Below are positions 45,482 through 53,802 of a stretch of DNA of 64,000 bases, piece after piece. How positions within the stretch are numbered: the first letter of the stretch is position 1; each line of letters begins with the position of its first letter. The position numbers and the translations under genes are program-made. The notes beneath the pieces are model-generated. The model worked only from the letters and a program-made list of their open reading frames with translations. It was not told the origin of the DNA and searched no databases. The stretch lies in assembly GCF_000970455.1 (NCBI RefSeq), contig NZ_LAJG01000014.1, positions 62,001 through 126,000 on the forward strand. The letters run 5' to 3'. The stretch is from Devosia soli. GTDB lineage: Bacteria; Pseudomonadota; Alphaproteobacteria; Rhizobiales; Devosiaceae.

Positions 45482-47227
45482 ATGGATATCTTTGCCATCT
45501 TCACCACACGGGTCACCGAGGCCCTGCTTGCCGATCACCCCGAGCTGGGCGCCGATCTGCTTTCGCGCGTGGTGGTGGAGCCTCCGCGAGATTCGGCGCA
45601 CGGGGATCTGTCCACCAACGCCGCCATGGTTGTCGCAAAGCCGCTCGGCAAGAATCCGAGGGAAGTCGCTGCGTCACTTGTCGAACGTTTTAAAGAAGAC
45701 GCTGACGTAACATCGGTGGACGTCGCCGGGCCTGGATTTATCAATTTCCGACTGGCAACGCCGATTCTCCATCAGGTGCTGCGGGCCATCGCCGAGCAGA
45801 AAGAGAATTTTGGCAAGTCCAACCTCGGCAAGGGGGAGCGCGTCAACGTCGAATACGTCTCAGCCAACCCGACTGGGCCCATGCATGTCGGTCACACGCG
45901 CGGCGCTGTTTTCGGCGACACGCTGGCATCGCTCATGGCTTATTCCGGCTACGACGTTACCCGCGAATATTACATCAACGACGCTGGCGGCCAGATCACC
46001 ATTCTGGCCCAGTCGACACTGCTGCGGTACCGTGAGGCTCTCGGAGAAAAGATCGAAATCCCGCCTGGCCTCTACCCTGGCGATTATCTCGTCCCCGTTG
46101 GCGAGGCGCTGAAGGCGGAATTCGGCAACAGCCTGCTTTCAAAACCTGAGCATGAAGTCATGCCGATCGTGAAGGATCGCGTCCTCTCGGCAATGATGGA
46201 GTTGATCAGGGCGGACTTGGCGCAACTGAACATTCATCACGACGTGTTTTTCTCCGAACGTACCCTCCATGGCCAGGGTGGCGACATAGACACGACCCTC
46301 GAGTGGCTGCGTCAGGAAGGCATGGTCTACGAGGGTCGGCTCGACGCCCCAAAGGGCAAGACACCAGAAGACTGGGAAGACCGCGAACAGACCCTGTTCC
46401 GAGCCAAGGATTATGGCGACGATACCGACCGAGCGCTGATCAAGTCTGACGGCAACTATACATACTTTGCCGCTGATATCGCATACCACCGGAACAAATA
46501 CCTGCGCGGCTTCAAGCACATGGTCAACGTGCTCGGGGCCGATCACTCAGGATATGTCAAACGCCTACAGGCTGCCGTGAAGGCCGTGTCGCATGGCGAG
46601 GCCGATATCGACGTTCGCATCTGCCAGCTTGTGCGCCTCCTCAAGAACGGCGAGCCGTTCAAGATGTCGAAACGCTCAGGCGATCTCGTCACGCTTTCCG
46701 ACGTGGTGGAAGAAGTCGGCGCCGACGCTACCCGCTTCATGCTGCTTTTCCGGCGCAACGATGCCGCGATGGATTTCGATTTTGCCTTGGTCAAAGAGCA
46801 GACGCGCGATAATCCAGTCTTCTACGTGCAGTATGCACATGCACGTGCCTGCTCGGTATTCCGAAAGACGCAGGAAGAAGTGCCCGGGCTCGATACGAGC
46901 GCAGCTGCTCTCGCGGTCGCGGAAGTCGAGCTCCTCACTTCCGCCGCCGATCTCGAGCTCATTCGGCTCCTCGCCGCCTGGCCGCGGACGGTCGCAGCGG
47001 CCGCGGTAGCCCATGAGCCGCATCGTATCGCCTTCTATGTTCACGACCTCGCAGCTGCCTTCCATGGCTTCTGGGCTAAAGGCAAGGACGACGCCTCGTT
47101 ACGCTTTGTTAATGCTGCCGATCCAAAGCTTACGCTTGCTAGACTCGCTCTGGTCGATGCTGTGCGCCAGGTAATTCGCAACGGCCTCGGTATCCTCAGC
47201 GTCTCGGCACCCGAAGAACTTTCATAA
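45482..47227 (+). CDS. argS: Arginyl-tRNA synthetase
   Basis: 581 residues, class I. N-terminal Add1 domain (residues 1-90), the HIGH-type motif in NPTGPMHVGHTRGA, FKMSKRSGD as the KMSKS-type loop, and the C-terminal DALR anticodon domain with HARACSVFRK. It charges tRNA-Arg and, as in the family, needs tRNA for activation. It ends 77 bases before the SPOR-domain gene. Confidence 0.97.
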   Translation: MDIFAIFTTRVTEALLADHPELGADLLSRVVVEPPRDSAHGDLSTNAAMVVAKPLGKNPREVAASLVERFKEDADVTSVDVAGPGFINFRLATPILHQVLRAIAEQKENFGKSNLGKGERVNVEYVSANPTGPMHVGHTRGAVFGDTLASLMAYSGYDVTREYYINDAGGQITILAQSTLLRYREALGEKIEIPPGLYPGDYLVPVGEALKAEFGNSLLSKPEHEVMPIVKDRVLSAMMELIRADLAQLNIHHDVFFSERTLHGQGGDIDTTLEWLRQEGMVYEGRLDAPKGKTPEDWEDREQTLFRAKDYGDDTDRALIKSDGNYTYFAADIAYHRNKYLRGFKHMVNVLGADHSGYVKRLQAAVKAVSHGEADIDVRICQLVRLLKNGEPFKMSKRSGDLVTLSDVVEEVGADATRFMLLFRRNDAAMDFDFALVKEQTRDNPVFYVQYAHARACSVFRKTQEEVPGLDTSAAALAVAEVELLTSAADLELIRLLAAWPRTVAAAAVAHEPHRIAFYVHDLAAAFHGFWAKGKDDASLRFVNAADPKLTLARLALVDAVRQVIRNGLGILSVSAPEELS

Positions 47228-47304
47228 TTCGGGCGCATTGGTGTGAAAACTCGCGGCAAACTCCCAAGCGGAGGGACTTTGCAGCAATCTAGGGGCGCTG
47301 CCTG

Positions 47305-49476
47305 ATGACGTCAGCGAAACCGAAACTTATGGCAGGACAGAACGATAGTGCGGACGACCTGATCGCCGAACTGGCTCGACTGATGGCGGAAGATGCCCAG
47401 GACAAGCCGAAGTCGGAGTCTGCGCCCGTTCGAATTCCTGGTGGTGAAGCCGCCGCAGCCCCTACAGCACGGAAAGAGCCCCAAGCCGAACCTCAGATAA
47501 GGCCGGTTCGTATCCCTGGCGATGCGGCCACTAACGCTCCATCGCCCTTTTCATTCGACTTCGATCGGTCGCGGCGCCAGGAGACTGAGCCGAAGGCGGA
47601 GGGCGAAAGTGCTCATATCGAGCCTACGGTCTTTGCTTTTGAGCAGCCGAAAGCAGCTCCAGCCGAAGCACCTGTCGAGCCGCAGGCCTACGTGCCCGCA
47701 GCCGAGCGCAGCATCGAGCCGCAAGTAGCTGTCCCGGCAGAACCTGTTGCAGTGACACCTCAGGAGGTCGCTCCGGCTGCAGAAGCTCCCGTTATGCCTG
47801 ATCTCGATCAGGATAGCTTGGCGAGCTTGATCGCTGCCGAGCTGGCGGTCGCTGAGAAGGTCGAAGAAGCTGAAAAGACCTTCGAGCCTGAGCAAGCCAG
47901 AACCGAAGAGATCGACGTCCCGAAAGAAGTTGCCGGACAGGATCTGCCGCGCAATGTCGATTCTTTCGGCATTCCGCCGGTGTTCGGACTGGCGTCCAAG
48001 CCGGCTGCTCAACCAGAAGTTCACCCTGAGCCGCCTGCTCCCGTCGTACCAGAAGTTAATATCGCTTCACGCGATACGGAAGACGCATTTGTTCCGCCGC
48101 CGGCCCATCGCGCCGCGCCCCTTCCCGATCCTCTCGAAGAAATCGAGCGTCTGATCGGACCGGCCGCCCGTGTGCAGCATAATCCGCCTGCGCCAAGCCC
48201 GGCATTGCGGAGCCTTGCGACCCCGGTCATTCCAAAGCGTGAGCCGGAAGCGGCAAAGGTTTCACCGCCAAGCCACGGGGCCAATGTATCCTCGATTGAG
48301 GAAGCCATCCTAGCTGCTGCCGCCACAAGCGGGGCAAAGGTGGAATGGGTCGAGTCCAGCATTGCGGCCACGCTTCCGGCCATGGATGACGACATCAAGG
48401 AACGCGCACCGCGTGGCAGGATCATGGGTATGGGGCGCTCGATCGCCGGTCCATTGGTCGCTACTCTTCTTCTGGCCGTCGCGGCCGTAGGGCTCTATAC
48501 GGTTCTTGGTCTCGGCAGCAACGGGACAACAGGGCCTGCCCCGCTTCTGGTGGCCGATACAGCGCCCACCAAGGAAGTTCCCGCCGAAGCGCCTGACGCT
48601 TCGGAAGCCAATCAGTCCGTTGTCTTCAACGAAATTTCCGGCGCCAACACAGCGGCCGATGAGCAGATCGTCTCTCGCGACCAGACTGACGTCGACGCGG
48701 TCACGGCTGTAGCGGCCAACGACGTCAACACCGAAGGGTTGGTCAATCGCAAGGTTCGCACGGTGACCGTCCGTCCAGATGGCACAATCGTCAGTGGCAG
48801 CGATAGCCTCGCTGGCTCAGCCATGCTGCCTGTCGATCGCCCGACCGTTCCTAATGTTCCGGGGGCCGATTTTTCGACCCCTGAGCTCATCGCAAATGCG
48901 GACGCCAATGCCGCGGCCACAACTTCGACGCCTGCCGCTCAGACCGCGTCTGTGCCTGCGACGCCGACCTTGCCGCCCGTAACGCCAGGCTCCACTGTGC
49001 AGGCGGTAGACATGGCTGGCAATCCGATCAGGGGCAAGACCGCTCCGGTGCCGCTTTCCCGACCGGCAAATCTCGCGCCTCAGGCCGCGGTCACCACGCC
49101 ATCTGCGCCGGCTGCGCAGAATACGACAACAACTGCTGCAGCCACGACGACGCTGCCTGAGCCGGCCCCGACCGCTCCCCAGCAATCGGCTCAACCCGTT
49201 CAGGCAGCCGCGGTTACCGCACCGGAAGGTAATCCTGCCCCTGCATACGTACAATTGTCATCTCAGCGGTCGGAAGAAGCTGCCCGCCAGACCGCGCAGC
49301 AGATTGTCAATCGGTATGGACCCCTTTTTGGCGGGGCCAGCCTCGAAGTGCAGCGCGTTGATCTCGGCGAGCGCGGAATTTTCTATCGCGTGAGGGTGCC
49401 GGCAAATTCGCTCGAAAGCGCGATGAATATCTGCACCAACGTGAAGGCCGCCGGCGGCGACTGCTTTACTCTGTGA
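47305..49476 (+). CDS. SPOR-domain membrane protein
   Basis: 723 residues, type II topology: a roughly 375-residue acidic, Pro/Ala/Glu-rich cytoplasmic part, one membrane helix (about 380-400, SIAGPLVATLLLAVAAVGLYTVLG), a Pro/Ala/Thr-rich periplasmic linker, and a C-terminal SPOR domain (about 645-723, YVQLSSQRSEEAARQTAQQI to CTNVKAAGGDCFTL). SPOR domains bind denuded glycan strands at the septum. Adjacent argS is standard in Rhizobiales, where nagZ normally follows; here the next gene is a convergent ExoR homologue. Confidence 0.92.
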   Translation: MTSAKPKLMAGQNDSADDLIAELARLMAEDAQDKPKSESAPVRIPGGEAAAAPTARKEPQAEPQIRPVRIPGDAATNAPSPFSFDFDRSRRQETEPKAEGESAHIEPTVFAFEQPKAAPAEAPVEPQAYVPAAERSIEPQVAVPAEPVAVTPQEVAPAAEAPVMPDLDQDSLASLIAAELAVAEKVEEAEKTFEPEQARTEEIDVPKEVAGQDLPRNVDSFGIPPVFGLASKPAAQPEVHPEPPAPVVPEVNIASRDTEDAFVPPPAHRAAPLPDPLEEIERLIGPAARVQHNPPAPSPALRSLATPVIPKREPEAAKVSPPSHGANVSSIEEAILAAAATSGAKVEWVESSIAATLPAMDDDIKERAPRGRIMGMGRSIAGPLVATLLLAVAAVGLYTVLGLGSNGTTGPAPLLVADTAPTKEVPAEAPDASEANQSVVFNEISGANTAADEQIVSRDQTDVDAVTAVAANDVNTEGLVNRKVRTVTVRPDGTIVSGSDSLAGSAMLPVDRPTVPNVPGADFSTPELIANADANAAATTSTPAAQTASVPATPTLPPVTPGSTVQAVDMAGNPIRGKTAPVPLSRPANLAPQAAVTTPSAPAAQNTTTTAAATTTLPEPAPTAPQQSAQPVQAAAVTAPEGNPAPAYVQLSSQRSEEAARQTAQQIVNRYGPLFGGASLEVQRVDLGERGIFYRVRVPANSLESAMNICTNVKAAGGDCFTL

Positions 49477-49512
49477 GCTAGACGCAGCGTCCAATAGCTG
49501 CGTCCATTCTTG

Positions 49513-50322
49513 TCAGAAATTCGCGAATTGTGGGGCGATAGACTGCGCTAGCGAAGCCGCATTCGCCCGATCCTCGGGCTTAGCAATTGACGACGCCCGG
49601 TTGAGCATCTCGTCGATCTGGGCCTGGTCCGCTGTCCCTTGACACCGCTCATGCGAAAGATTGAGCCACATCAGGCCTTCGACCGGCTGCGCCGCAATCC
49701 CCTCAATGCCGTTGAACAGCATGTCGCCCAGCCGAGCCTGGGCCAAGCAATGACCCTTGCGCGCTGCCAGCGACAACCACCGTGCACTTTGAAGCGGATT
49801 AATGCCCAAGCCTTCGTCCTGAAGGTACAACAGCCCGACACGATACTGCGCATCCGCATCGCCGAAATAGGTCGCCGCGTGGAGCAGCAAGGCATGGGAG
49901 CGCTCGATATCAGCCGGAATGCCGGCATCAGGCAGGCCTTGACGGTAGTAGTCGCCCATTTTCACGAACGACTGGGCAACAATATCGGCTTCGACGCCAC
50001 GCGGCGCAGCATCAGCATGTTGATTGGCAATTTGGGAAAAATAGCTGAAAGCCTTGACCGGATCCTTGGCCACGCCCTCGCCATTTTCATACATCGTTCC
50101 AAGCTGCCACATCGCCATTGGCTGGCCGGCTTCGGCAGCATTTTCGAGCGCCGACAGATAGGCGTCACCGGATACGCCGCCGCCTGCCCCATCCAGCATG
50201 TTGGCCAGGTCAAGGGCCGCGTCCGCGGCGGTTTGAGCGTGTGCAGGAATAGCCGCTGCCAAAATCGACAGCGCCACACCTGTTACCGCGGATGCCAGGG
50301 AAAAAGCCGGCAATTTCCGCAT
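49513..50322 (-). CDS. exoR: ExoR-type periplasmic Sel1-repeat regulator
   Basis: 269 residues from ATG 50322 with AAGGAG 4 bases upstream. Signal peptide ending IPAHA, then Sel1 repeats: MAMWQLGTMYENGEGVAKDP, AFSYFSQIANQHAD, HAATYFGDADAQYRVGLLYL, GLMWLNLSHERC. The order and sequence follow ExoR of Sinorhizobium and Agrobacterium, the periplasmic inhibitor of the ExoS-ChvI two-component system that governs exopolysaccharide, motility and acid response. No exoS or chvI is in the window. The long upstream open frame is not needed. Confidence 0.83.
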   Translation of the reverse strand: MRKLPAFSLASAVTGVALSILAAAIPAHAQTAADAALDLANMLDGAGGGVSGDAYLSALENAAEAGQPMAMWQLGTMYENGEGVAKDPVKAFSYFSQIANQHADAAPRGVEADIVAQSFVKMGDYYRQGLPDAGIPADIERSHALLLHAATYFGDADAQYRVGLLYLQDEGLGINPLQSARWLSLAARKGHCLAQARLGDMLFNGIEGIAAQPVEGLMWLNLSHERCQGTADQAQIDEMLNRASSIAKPEDRANAASLAQSIAPQFANF

Positions 50323-50856
50323 CTTACTCCTTTTGGCCAACAAACTCTGGGCCGATCCTACGAATGAATTTTGCCCAACCATAAGCCGCGGGGAATGTGA
50401 CGCTGGAGCTAGCCGACGGGAAGCAAAGTATGAAAGATTGGTAAACCCGCTTTGCGGCAGGATTCGTTCAGGCGTCCGCACATCCGCGCATACCAGACCA
50501 AGGCTTGCTGCGGAGAAGACAGACTCTGACTGAATGACATTCCGTTTGCGCACGTGCTCACCAAAACCAGCGGAAGGTCCGCCTCTGTTGGCAATTCGGT
50601 GCGTCGCGGCCATCCTGTCACGTAGCGCTGTCGCTGCGATCCAAAGCTGCCGACACCCGCCCCTGAATGCCTAGCCATCTCGTTTAAGAGCAGATTGTGG
50701 CGGGAAACATCGCCAAATTATTGATGGGTTGCATCGTGGAATTGAATCCGCATCGATGTTGCAACTTCGTCACAGAGCGCTCATGCAGGCCCGCGTCTTA
50801 TTGCGCGCTCTTCTATCGAGGCCTAGTCTGCTTCACGCCTGAATGAGGAGATAAAG
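50323..50856. other. 534-base intergenic region between exoR and the ABC exporter
   Basis: No gene or RNA is recognised. It must hold the exoR promoter (minus) and the exporter promoter (plus); a weak candidate for the latter is TTGCGC (50801-50806) with TAGTCT (50824-50829), 17 bases apart. Confidence 0.4.
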
Positions 50857-50964
50857 ATGAAAACGATCATGTCCAGCTTTGCCGCCCTTCGTCTGCAACA
50901 GGACATGAATGTTCATGCATCCCACTTCTTCTTCCGGGAAACATCGCCCGAAAAAACGCTTTAG
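50857..50964 (+). CDS. Possible 35-residue leader ORF overlapping the exporter start
   Basis: ATG 50857 follows a near-perfect GAGGAG Shine-Dalgarno at 6 bases and the frame ends at TAG 50962-50964, 53 bases inside the exporter gene in another frame. The exporter ATG at 50909 has only a weak site of its own. The predicted peptide (MKTIMSSFAALRLQQDMNV...) has no recognisable domain. It may be a translational control leader, or the strong site may belong to a different exporter start. Confidence 0.4.
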   Translation: MKTIMSSFAALRLQQDMNVHASHFFFRETSPEKTL

Positions 50965-52759
50965 CCCCTTTTTTTTCGGTCTTCTTGACGCTGCCTCTCC
51001 CGCTGAAGCGCCGAGCGCTGCACGCTCGCGCTTTCGCCGTTTTCTTTCTTATTACCGGCCGCACATGCCCTTGCTGGCTGCGGACCTTGCTTGTGCCACG
51101 CTTGTCGCGGGCACCGCGCTAGCCCTGCCGCTGATCGCAAACTTCATCGTCTCGCGTCTACCGCAACTGGCAGCCGAGCCCGATACACTGTCCAAGATTC
51201 TCCTTCTTGGAGGCGTGATGCTCGGCGTGTTCGTCGTGCAGTCCCTCGCCACCTTCTTCGTCGACTATCAGGGCCATGCCATGGGCGCGAAGATCGAGGC
51301 TCAGGTGCGCCAGGAACTGTTCGAGCACTGCCAAAAACTGTCCTTCAGCTTTTACGACCAGCAGCGCACGGGCCAGTTGATGAGCCGGATCAGCAACGAC
51401 TCCCTGTGGCTTGGCGAGCTTTTCCATCACGGCCCAGAAGATATCGCAATTTCGACTCTGAAGTTTGCCGGAGCCATGGCGGTACTCTTCTGGATTGATC
51501 CCGTCATCGCACTGCTGATCGCCTTGATCATTCCTTTCGCGGTCGCGTACGCGCTACATTTCAACCGCAAAATGAACGTGGCATTACGAACGACGAAAGA
51601 GCGCATTGGCACCATTAACGAGCGCGTTGAAGACGCCTTGGCAGGTATCCGCGTCGTTCAGTCCTTCGCCAATGAGGCCGCTGAACTCAAGCGCTTCGAC
51701 ACTGAAAACCAGCGCTTCCTCGATAGCCGGAAGGCTGGATATCGCAGCGAGGCGATGCTCTGGGTTGGCATGGATGGATTTGCCCAGATCGTAACGATTC
51801 TTGTGATCACGGTTGGCGCCTTCCGTATTCTGACAGGGAATCTCAGCACTGCCGATCTGTTGACGCTTTTGCTATGCGTTGGGGTTCTGGTTGATCCTGT
51901 ACGTCGGCTCGATAACTTCATCCGCCTTTGGCAGGAAGGCTATACCGGCTTCGTACGCGCCATGGAGCTCCTGGAGAAGCAGCCAGATATCGTCGATGAA
52001 GAAGGCTCAATGCCTCTTACCGGTGTGAAGGGACGCATCAAATTCGATAAAGTCAGCTTCCGTTATGCTGAAAACTGCCGGGAAGTACTGAGCAATGTTT
52101 CGCTCTCGATCAAACCCGGCGAATTCGTCGCTTTGGTTGGCCCCTCTGGCGTTGGAAAAAGCACGCTATGCAGCCTGATTCCACGGTTCTACGATGCAAA
52201 CCAAGGCAGCGTTTCGATAGACGGACATGATGTCCGTACTCTCACACTTGCCTCGCTGAGGCGTGCAATAGGCGTGGTGCAGCAGGATCTTTACCTCTTC
52301 AGCGGCACTGTCGCCGAAAATCTGCTCTACGGCCGGCCAGTCGCTTCGATGGAGGAAGTCTTGGCCGCAGCCAAGGCTGCAAACGCTCACGATTTCATCA
52401 TGGCCCTACCCCGAGGCTACGATACCGATATCGGTCAACGCGGCGTAAAACTCTCGGGCGGACAGAAGCAGCGTATTACGATAGCGCGGGCTTTCCTCAA
52501 GAACCCACCGATCCTGATCTTCGACGAGGCAACCAGCGCACTCGATACCGAGAGTGAGCGCGCTATCCAGAAAGCCCTCCTTGGTCTTGCAAAAGATCGA
52601 ACGACAATCGTCATCGCCCATCGGCTCTCGACCGTCAGACACGCCGACCGCATTCTGGTGTTGACCGAGGATGGCATCGTCGAAGAAGGCAGCCATGACG
52701 CTCTCATGACGGCAAACGGCGTCTACGCCCGGTTGCAAACGGTACAAGCAAGCATTTGA
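50909..52759 (+). CDS. ABC exporter with fused membrane and ATPase domains
   Basis: 616 residues, half-transporter acting as a homodimer. Six helices (about 60-340), with the cytoplasmic loop RTGQLMSRISND, then the nucleotide-binding domain: Walker A GPSGVGKSTL, signature LSGGQKQR, Walker B ILIFDEATSALD and switch His in IAHRLSTVRHADRI. This is the MsbA/BmrA-like lipid or drug exporter type; substrate unknown. A leader ORF may govern its expression. ATG at 50909 is provisional; 50915 is also possible. Confidence 0.9.
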   Translation: MFMHPTSSSGKHRPKKRFSPFFFGLLDAASPAEAPSAARSRFRRFLSYYRPHMPLLAADLACATLVAGTALALPLIANFIVSRLPQLAAEPDTLSKILLLGGVMLGVFVVQSLATFFVDYQGHAMGAKIEAQVRQELFEHCQKLSFSFYDQQRTGQLMSRISNDSLWLGELFHHGPEDIAISTLKFAGAMAVLFWIDPVIALLIALIIPFAVAYALHFNRKMNVALRTTKERIGTINERVEDALAGIRVVQSFANEAAELKRFDTENQRFLDSRKAGYRSEAMLWVGMDGFAQIVTILVITVGAFRILTGNLSTADLLTLLLCVGVLVDPVRRLDNFIRLWQEGYTGFVRAMELLEKQPDIVDEEGSMPLTGVKGRIKFDKVSFRYAENCREVLSNVSLSIKPGEFVALVGPSGVGKSTLCSLIPRFYDANQGSVSIDGHDVRTLTLASLRRAIGVVQQDLYLFSGTVAENLLYGRPVASMEEVLAAAKAANAHDFIMALPRGYDTDIGQRGVKLSGGQKQRITIARAFLKNPPILIFDEATSALDTESERAIQKALLGLAKDRTTIVIAHRLSTVRHADRILVLTEDGIVEEGSHDALMTANGVYARLQTVQASI

Positions 52760-52764
52760 GTTTA

Positions 52765-52793
52765 GTGGACTCTCCCCTCGGAAGAGTCGTCAC
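52765..52793. terminator. Possible terminator between the exporter and zntB-like genes
   Basis: GTG-GACTCT and AGAGTC-GT-CAC form an interrupted stem with a 9-base loop between two convergent stop codons. It lacks a clear T tract. Confidence 0.35.
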
Positions 52794-53800
52794 TAGAACA
52801 AGCGGATTTTTCGCATCCACCAAAAGATGCCCATGGCCAACAAAACCAACACGCCGGTCACGATCCAGAACGTGCCGCCAAAGTCGGCAAGCGGAATACC
52901 CGGCACGTTCATGCCGAGCAGCCCGGTAATAAGGGTAAGCGGCGAGAAGACTACGGTGACCGCCGCAAGCAGCAGCATTGTGCGGTTCATTTGCTCGGCG
53001 CGATCGTCGATGATTTCTTCATGGACGAGCACTGCGCGCTCTGACAGAGCCTGCAACTCGTCGCCAATCCGGGCCGTACGCATCGCGGCATCACGCAGTC
53101 GCAGTCGATCACGATCGGAAAAGAACGAAAGATCTTCGATCTCAAGCGTGGTCAAAGCGTCCCGCTGCGGCCAGACCAGACGACGGAAGTTGATCAGGTT
53201 CCGTCGCAAATGCTCAAGATTATCCTGCGCGCGCTCGCTGCGATGCGTGATGAGGGTTTCTTCGACCTCATCAAGGCGGTCGCCCAGCATCTCGATGAGC
53301 GGCTCCAACCGATCGGTGGCGCGAAGGGCCAATCGCGCGATCAAGTCCGCAGGGGAGACCGGCGCATGAGCGATCTGCTCCCATTTGTTGAGCCCCAGGA
53401 AATCAAGAATATTGAGCTCCGAAGCGATGATAACTCGCGAGCGTTCAATCCAGACGGTGAGAAACTGCCGCCCGATGTCGTGCGGTGCCGCACCGGGCCG
53501 CACGACGCGTAGCATAATAAGCGCACGGTCATCCATCACCGTGCAGCGCGCCCGCGAACTGGGTGCCGTGATGAGGCCAGAGTTGAACTCGCCTAGTTCG
53601 CCCCGGAGCCAGAGCTTGAACTCTGGCCCTTTGGAATTGCCAACGATCAGCTTGAAGCCTTGAGGCGGTATAACCGGTGGCGCGCCACTCGGCTCATACC
53701 GCATCATTCCACCCTTACCGTCAAAGATTAGGACTGCGCCGATGCCAACGAGCCCATTGTGCTGTGCACGCTCGCTGTGCGCCTTCGGCAATTCATCCAT
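52793..53800 (-). CDS. CorA-family zinc transporter (ZntB type)
   Basis: 335 residues from ATG 53800, 2 bases after the valS stop. Long cytoplasmic domain, then two C-terminal helices with the selectivity motif TGLLGMNVPGIPL and basic end WWMRKIRLF. The GMN motif and the N-terminal ARCTVMDDRALIMLRVVRPG fit the ZntB branch, which carries zinc rather than magnesium, direction still debated. A TTG at 53806 is an alternative start that would overlap valS. Confidence 0.9.
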   Translation of the reverse strand: MDELPKAHSERAQHNGLVGIGAVLIFDGKGGMMRYEPSGAPPVIPPQGFKLIVGNSKGPEFKLWLRGELGEFNSGLITAPSSRARCTVMDDRALIMLRVVRPGAAPHDIGRQFLTVWIERSRVIIASELNILDFLGLNKWEQIAHAPVSPADLIARLALRATDRLEPLIEMLGDRLDEVEETLITHRSERAQDNLEHLRRNLINFRRLVWPQRDALTTLEIEDLSFFSDRDRLRLRDAAMRTARIGDELQALSERAVLVHEEIIDDRAEQMNRTMLLLAAVTVVFSPLTLITGLLGMNVPGIPLADFGGTFWIVTGVLVLLAMGIFWWMRKIRLF

Positions 53801-53802
53801 TT

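Noticed and set aside
50323..50613. N-terminal extension of the exoR frame by 97 codons
   Set aside because: It would place the signal peptide in the interior. ATG 50322 has AAGGAG and begins directly with the signal peptide.
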